Part shown: positions 61,407 through 64,000 of the stretch, in pieces | Position numbering within the stretch: the first letter of the stretch is position 1 | Layout of the letters: each line of letters opens with the position of its first letter | Assembly (NCBI RefSeq): GCF_020857975.1 | Contig: NZ_JACWUO010000004.1 | Coordinates: 1 to 64,000 of the forward strand | Source: Stenotrophomonas rhizophila | GTDB lineage: Bacteria > Pseudomonadota > Gammaproteobacteria > Xanthomonadales > Xanthomonadaceae | Length of the DNA stretch: 64,000 nt | Direction of reading: 5' to 3' | Program-made: the position numbers and the translations under genes | The notes under the pieces: generated by a model | Database searches by the model: none | The model's input: the letters and a program-made list of their open reading frames with translations, nothing else | Told to the model about the DNA's origin: nothing

Positions 61407-63290
61407 ATGCCTCTGATTACTCTGCAAAACGTCGACTTCAGCGTCGGCGGCCCACTGTTGCTGGAAAAAGCCGAACTGTCGATCGAGCCGGGCGAACGCA
61501 TCGCCCTGATCGGCCGCAACGGCGCCGGCAAATCGACCCTGCTCAAACTGCTGTCCGGCGATCACAAGCCCGATGACGGCGAAGTCCGCGTGCAGCAGGG
61601 GGTGCGCATCACCCGGCTGGAACAGGAAGTACCGCACGGTGCCGCCGGCAGCGTGTTCGACGTGGTCGCCGACGGCCTGGGCGAGCTGGGCCAGTGGCTG
61701 GCCGAATTCCACCATCTGAGCGTGGCCGAAGAATTCGACGGCGACGCCCTGTCGGCCGTGCAGGCCAAGATCGACGCCGCCAACGGCTGGGGCCTGGACC
61801 AGCGCGTCAGCGAAACCCTGACCAAGCTGGACCTGGACGGCGATGCCGAATTCGCGCGCCTGTCCGGCGGCATGAAGCGCCGGGTGCTGCTGGGCCGCGC
61901 GCTGGTGTCCTCGCCGGACCTGCTGCTGCTGGACGAACCAACCAACCACCTGGACATCGAAGCCATCGACTGGCTGGAAATGTTCCTCAAGAACTGGAAC
62001 GGCAGCGTGGTGTTCGTCACCCATGACCGTCGCTTCCTGCGCGCGCTGGCCACCCGCATCGTCGAGATCGACCGCGGCCAGGTCACCAGCTGGCCGGGCG
62101 ACTGGGCCAACTACGAGCGCCGCCGCGAGGAACGGCTCAACGCACAGGCGCAGGAAAACGCGCGCTTCGACAAGCTGCTGGCGCAGGAAGAAATCTGGAT
62201 CCGCCAGGGCATCAAGGCCCGCCGTACCCGCGATGAAGGGCGCGTGCGCCGGCTCAAGGCGATGCGCAACGACCGCTCGCAGCGGCGCGACCTCGGCGGC
62301 AACGTACGCATGGAAGCGGCGCAGGCGGAGAACTCCGGCAAGAAGGTCATCGACGTCAAGGACGTCTCCTTCGCCTTCGGCGAACGGGTGATGGTCAAGG
62401 ATTTCAGCACGGTTATCCTGCGCGGCGACCGGATCGGCCTGATCGGCCCCAACGGCAGCGGCAAGACCACCCTGCTCAAGCTGCTGCTGGGCGACCTGCA
62501 GCCGCAGAGCGGCGAAGTGCGTGCCGGTACCAACCTGCAGATCGCCTATTTCGACCAGTACCGCGCGGTGCTGCGCGAAGACTGGACCGCGATCGAGAAC
62601 GTGGCCGAGGGCCGCGATTTCATCGAGTTCAACGGCAAGCGCAAGCATGTGCACGCCTACCTGCAGGACTTCCTGTTCTCGCCCGAGCGCGCCCGCGCGC
62701 CGATCACCCGCCTGTCCGGCGGCGAGCGCAACCGCCTGCTGCTGGCCAAGCTGTTCGCCCAGCCGTCCAATCTGCTGGTGATGGACGAACCGACCAACGA
62801 CCTGGACGTGGAAACCCTGGAGCTGCTCGAAGAGCTGCTCAGCGACTACGCCGGCACGCTGCTGCTGGTCAGCCACGACCGTGACTTCCTGGACAACGTG
62901 GTGACCTCCACGATGGTGATGGAAGGCGACGGCGTGGTGGGCGAGTACGTGGGCGGCTACAGCGACTGGCAGCGCCACGCCGCGCGCGTGGCCGCGGCCG
63001 CCGCGTCGGCCCCGGTGGCAGCGGCCAAGCCGGCAGCGCCGGCTGCGGCGGCCGCCGCGCCGGCCGAGCCCAAGCGCAAGCTCAGCTACAAGGATGCGCG
63101 CGAACTGGAACAGCTGCCGCTGAAGATCGAGAGCCTGGAAAAGGACGTCGAAGGCCTGACCGCGGCGATGAACGACCCGGCGTTCTACCAGCGCAGCGCC
63201 GCCGACATGGCCGCCCATACCCAGCAGTTGAACAAGGTGCAGGCCGAGCTGGATGCGGCCTATGCGCGTTGGGAAGCGCTGGACGCGTAG
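61407..63290 (+). CDS. uup: ABC-F ATPase Uup
   Basis: A 627-residue soluble protein with two ABC domains. First: IALIGRNGAGKSTLLKLLSG (Walker A) and FARLSGGMKRRVLLGRALVSSPDLLLLDEPTNHLD; second: IGLIGPNGSGKTTLLKLLLG and ITRLSGGERNRLLLAKLFAQPSNLLVMDEPTNDLD. A long inter-domain linker is rich in Arg. The C-terminal 80 residues form the Uup coiled coil (LSYKDARELEQLPLKIESLEKDVEGLTAAMND) which binds DNA. ABC-F proteins act on ribosomes; Uup also limits transposon excision in E. coli. Confidence 0.92.
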   Translation: MPLITLQNVDFSVGGPLLLEKAELSIEPGERIALIGRNGAGKSTLLKLLSGDHKPDDGEVRVQQGVRITRLEQEVPHGAAGSVFDVVADGLGELGQWLAEFHHLSVAEEFDGDALSAVQAKIDAANGWGLDQRVSETLTKLDLDGDAEFARLSGGMKRRVLLGRALVSSPDLLLLDEPTNHLDIEAIDWLEMFLKNWNGSVVFVTHDRRFLRALATRIVEIDRGQVTSWPGDWANYERRREERLNAQAQENARFDKLLAQEEIWIRQGIKARRTRDEGRVRRLKAMRNDRSQRRDLGGNVRMEAAQAENSGKKVIDVKDVSFAFGERVMVKDFSTVILRGDRIGLIGPNGSGKTTLLKLLLGDLQPQSGEVRAGTNLQIAYFDQYRAVLREDWTAIENVAEGRDFIEFNGKRKHVHAYLQDFLFSPERARAPITRLSGGERNRLLLAKLFAQPSNLLVMDEPTNDLDVETLELLEELLSDYAGTLLLVSHDRDFLDNVVTSTMVMEGDGVVGEYVGGYSDWQRHAARVAAAAASAPVAAAKPAAPAAAAAAPAEPKRKLSYKDARELEQLPLKIESLEKDVEGLTAAMNDPAFYQRSAADMAAHTQQLNKVQAELDAAYARWEALDA

Positions 63291-63323
63291 AACCGACCCT
63301 TGTCGGCTGGCGGTGCCATAGCG

Positions 63324-63385
63324 GTAGTGCCGGCCGCTGGCCGGCTCCAGGCAATCCCGAGGAGCCGGCCGGCGGCCGGCACTAC
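63324..63385. repeat. SMAG dimer between uup and the cytochrome gene
   Basis: GTAGTGCCGGCC...GGCTCC (63324-63348) faces its inverse GGAGCCGGCC...CACTAC (63361-63385) across a 12 bp spacer, forming one long hairpin between convergent genes. Confidence 0.9.
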
Positions 63386-63422
63386 CTTGATCGGCCTTCC
63401 ACGGCCGCCGGTCTGCTGGCGG

Positions 63423-63884
63423 TCACTTCAACCCGTGCAGATCGCGCAGCTGGCTGGGCCGCGAACCGAAATACGCGGCCAGGTCGGCGATGTCCTGGTC
63501 GCTCAGGTCGGTTGCCTGGGGGGTCATCAACGCATGCTGGCGGTCGCCGGCACGGTAGGCCTGCAACGCATGGGCCAGGTAATCCCCGTACTGACCCCCC
63601 AGCTTCGGGTAGGTCGGGTCGATCGGCTTGTTGCCGTCGGCCCCGTGGCAGTCGATGCAGCTCTGCCCGGTAGCCTTGCCCTTGACCTGGGCACGGGCCT
63701 CACCGGCGGCAACCCGCCCGTTTGGCAGGCCGGCGGAGGAGCCCGACCCGTGCTCGCCACTGGCGTGGCCCGGGTCTGCGGCGGAATCTGCGCTGTTTTC
63801 CACCTGCGACTGCGAACAGCCAGCCAGCAGCAGGGCAACGGACAGGGCGATGGCATAACGCTTGAACGGCGCGGCTTTCGTCAT
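63423..63884 (-). CDS. Class I cytochrome c lipoprotein
   Basis: A 153-residue monohaem cytochrome c. A signal peptide with lipobox (IALSVALLLAGCSQSQ) is followed by a Ser/Gly/Asp/His linker. The haem site is GQSCIDCHGADGN and the distal methionine probably ALMTPQATDLSDQDIADLAAYFGS. Anchored in the periplasm. Only 8 bp from the next cytochrome gene upstream, so they are co-transcribed. Resembles the c4/c5-type pairs feeding terminal oxidases. Confidence 0.87.
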   Translation of the reverse strand: MTKAAPFKRYAIALSVALLLAGCSQSQVENSADSAADPGHASGEHGSGSSAGLPNGRVAAGEARAQVKGKATGQSCIDCHGADGNKPIDPTYPKLGGQYGDYLAHALQAYRAGDRQHALMTPQATDLSDQDIADLAAYFGSRPSQLRDLHGLK

Positions 63885-63892
63885 GAGCGTGC

Positions 63893-64000
63893 TTATTTGG
63901 CGGTGGACAGGTAAACAGCGAGATCGGCGATCTCCTGTTCGCTGAAGCTCATGGACTGCGCCTGCATCGTGGGATGCTTGCGCTTGCCCTGGCGGTATTC
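63893..64000 (-). CDS. Cytochrome c, partial (C-terminal end, cut by window)
   Basis: The last 35 codons on the minus strand, from the window edge to TAA at 63895-63893: EYRQGKRKHPTMQAQSMSFSEQEIADLAVYLSTAK. The segment QSMSFSEQEIADLAVYLS is a cytochrome c end with the axial Met. The start and haem motif lie outside the window. Probably paired with the next gene, as in di-haem cytochrome c4 units. Confidence 0.8.
   Translation of the reverse strand, partial: EYRQGKRKHPTMQAQSMSFSEQEIADLAVYLSTAK

Overview
The window reads as chromosomal DNA of a GC-rich gammaproteobacterium of the family Xanthomonadaceae, most probably Stenotrophomonas. Three things point there. An SmeRv / SmeU1-V-W-U2-X efflux locus, an RND pump operon carrying two short-chain dehydrogenase genes, opens the window. 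GTAG-headed palindromic repeats of the SMAG type known from S. maltophilia are scattered between genes. Gene order such as ssrA/smpB/ratA/rnfH/bamE(omlA)/fur and recN/hrcA/grpE/dnaK/dnaJ is typical of the family. No insertion sequence, prophage, integrase or CRISPR array is visible.

Layout. 1-508: tandem cluster of palindromic repeats. 0.5-9.5 kb: LysR regulator divergent from the smeU1VWU2X-type efflux operon. 9.6-18.4 kb: small enzymes, two acetyltransferases, tmRNA and SmpB (trans-translation), ratA-rnfH, bamE divergent from fur, a GDSL hydrolase divergent from a LysR regulator. 18.5-25.4 kb: recN and the heat-shock cluster hrcA-grpE-dnaK-dnaJ with a good sigma-32 promoter before grpE. 25.4-30.5 kb: pdxY-tyrA, an intergenic region rich in palindromes and DnaA-box-like 9-mers, an ABC exporter and a YigZ protein. 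30.5-35.7 kb: ECF sigma factor with a likely membrane anti-sigma partner, divergent from a GAF-GAF-GGDEF-EAL protein; a LOG-family hydrolase. 35.8-45 kb: class III aminotransferase, then queA-tgt-yajC-secD-secF and fabV. 45-48.2 kb: two MFS transporters divergent from a TetR regulator over three copies of one operator. 48.2-53.7 kb: fimX, a flavoprotein, yaeQ, a pseudouridine synthase, cspA. 53.8-64 kb: GST, selO, apt, a 50-unit hexanucleotide array with a structured intergenic region, dbpA, a YeiH-type transporter with its LysR regulator, uup and two cytochrome c genes, the last cut by the window edge.

Most genes are housekeeping or regulatory. The least explained parts are intergenic. (1) Two copies of a long hairpin element (25467-25574 and 43404-43512) share a loop sequence but have largely different stems. 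Each stem still pairs over 28 bp and keeps a G-U pair at the same position, which points to a structured RNA read from the + strand. (2) A predicted three-way-junction element lies at 57310-57409, next to an uninterrupted array of 50 GCCGTY hexamers flanked by repeats. (3) A cluster of three DnaA-box-like sites and three palindromes lies between tyrA and its convergent neighbour. All calls rest on reading the sequence and on family knowledge; no database search was run.
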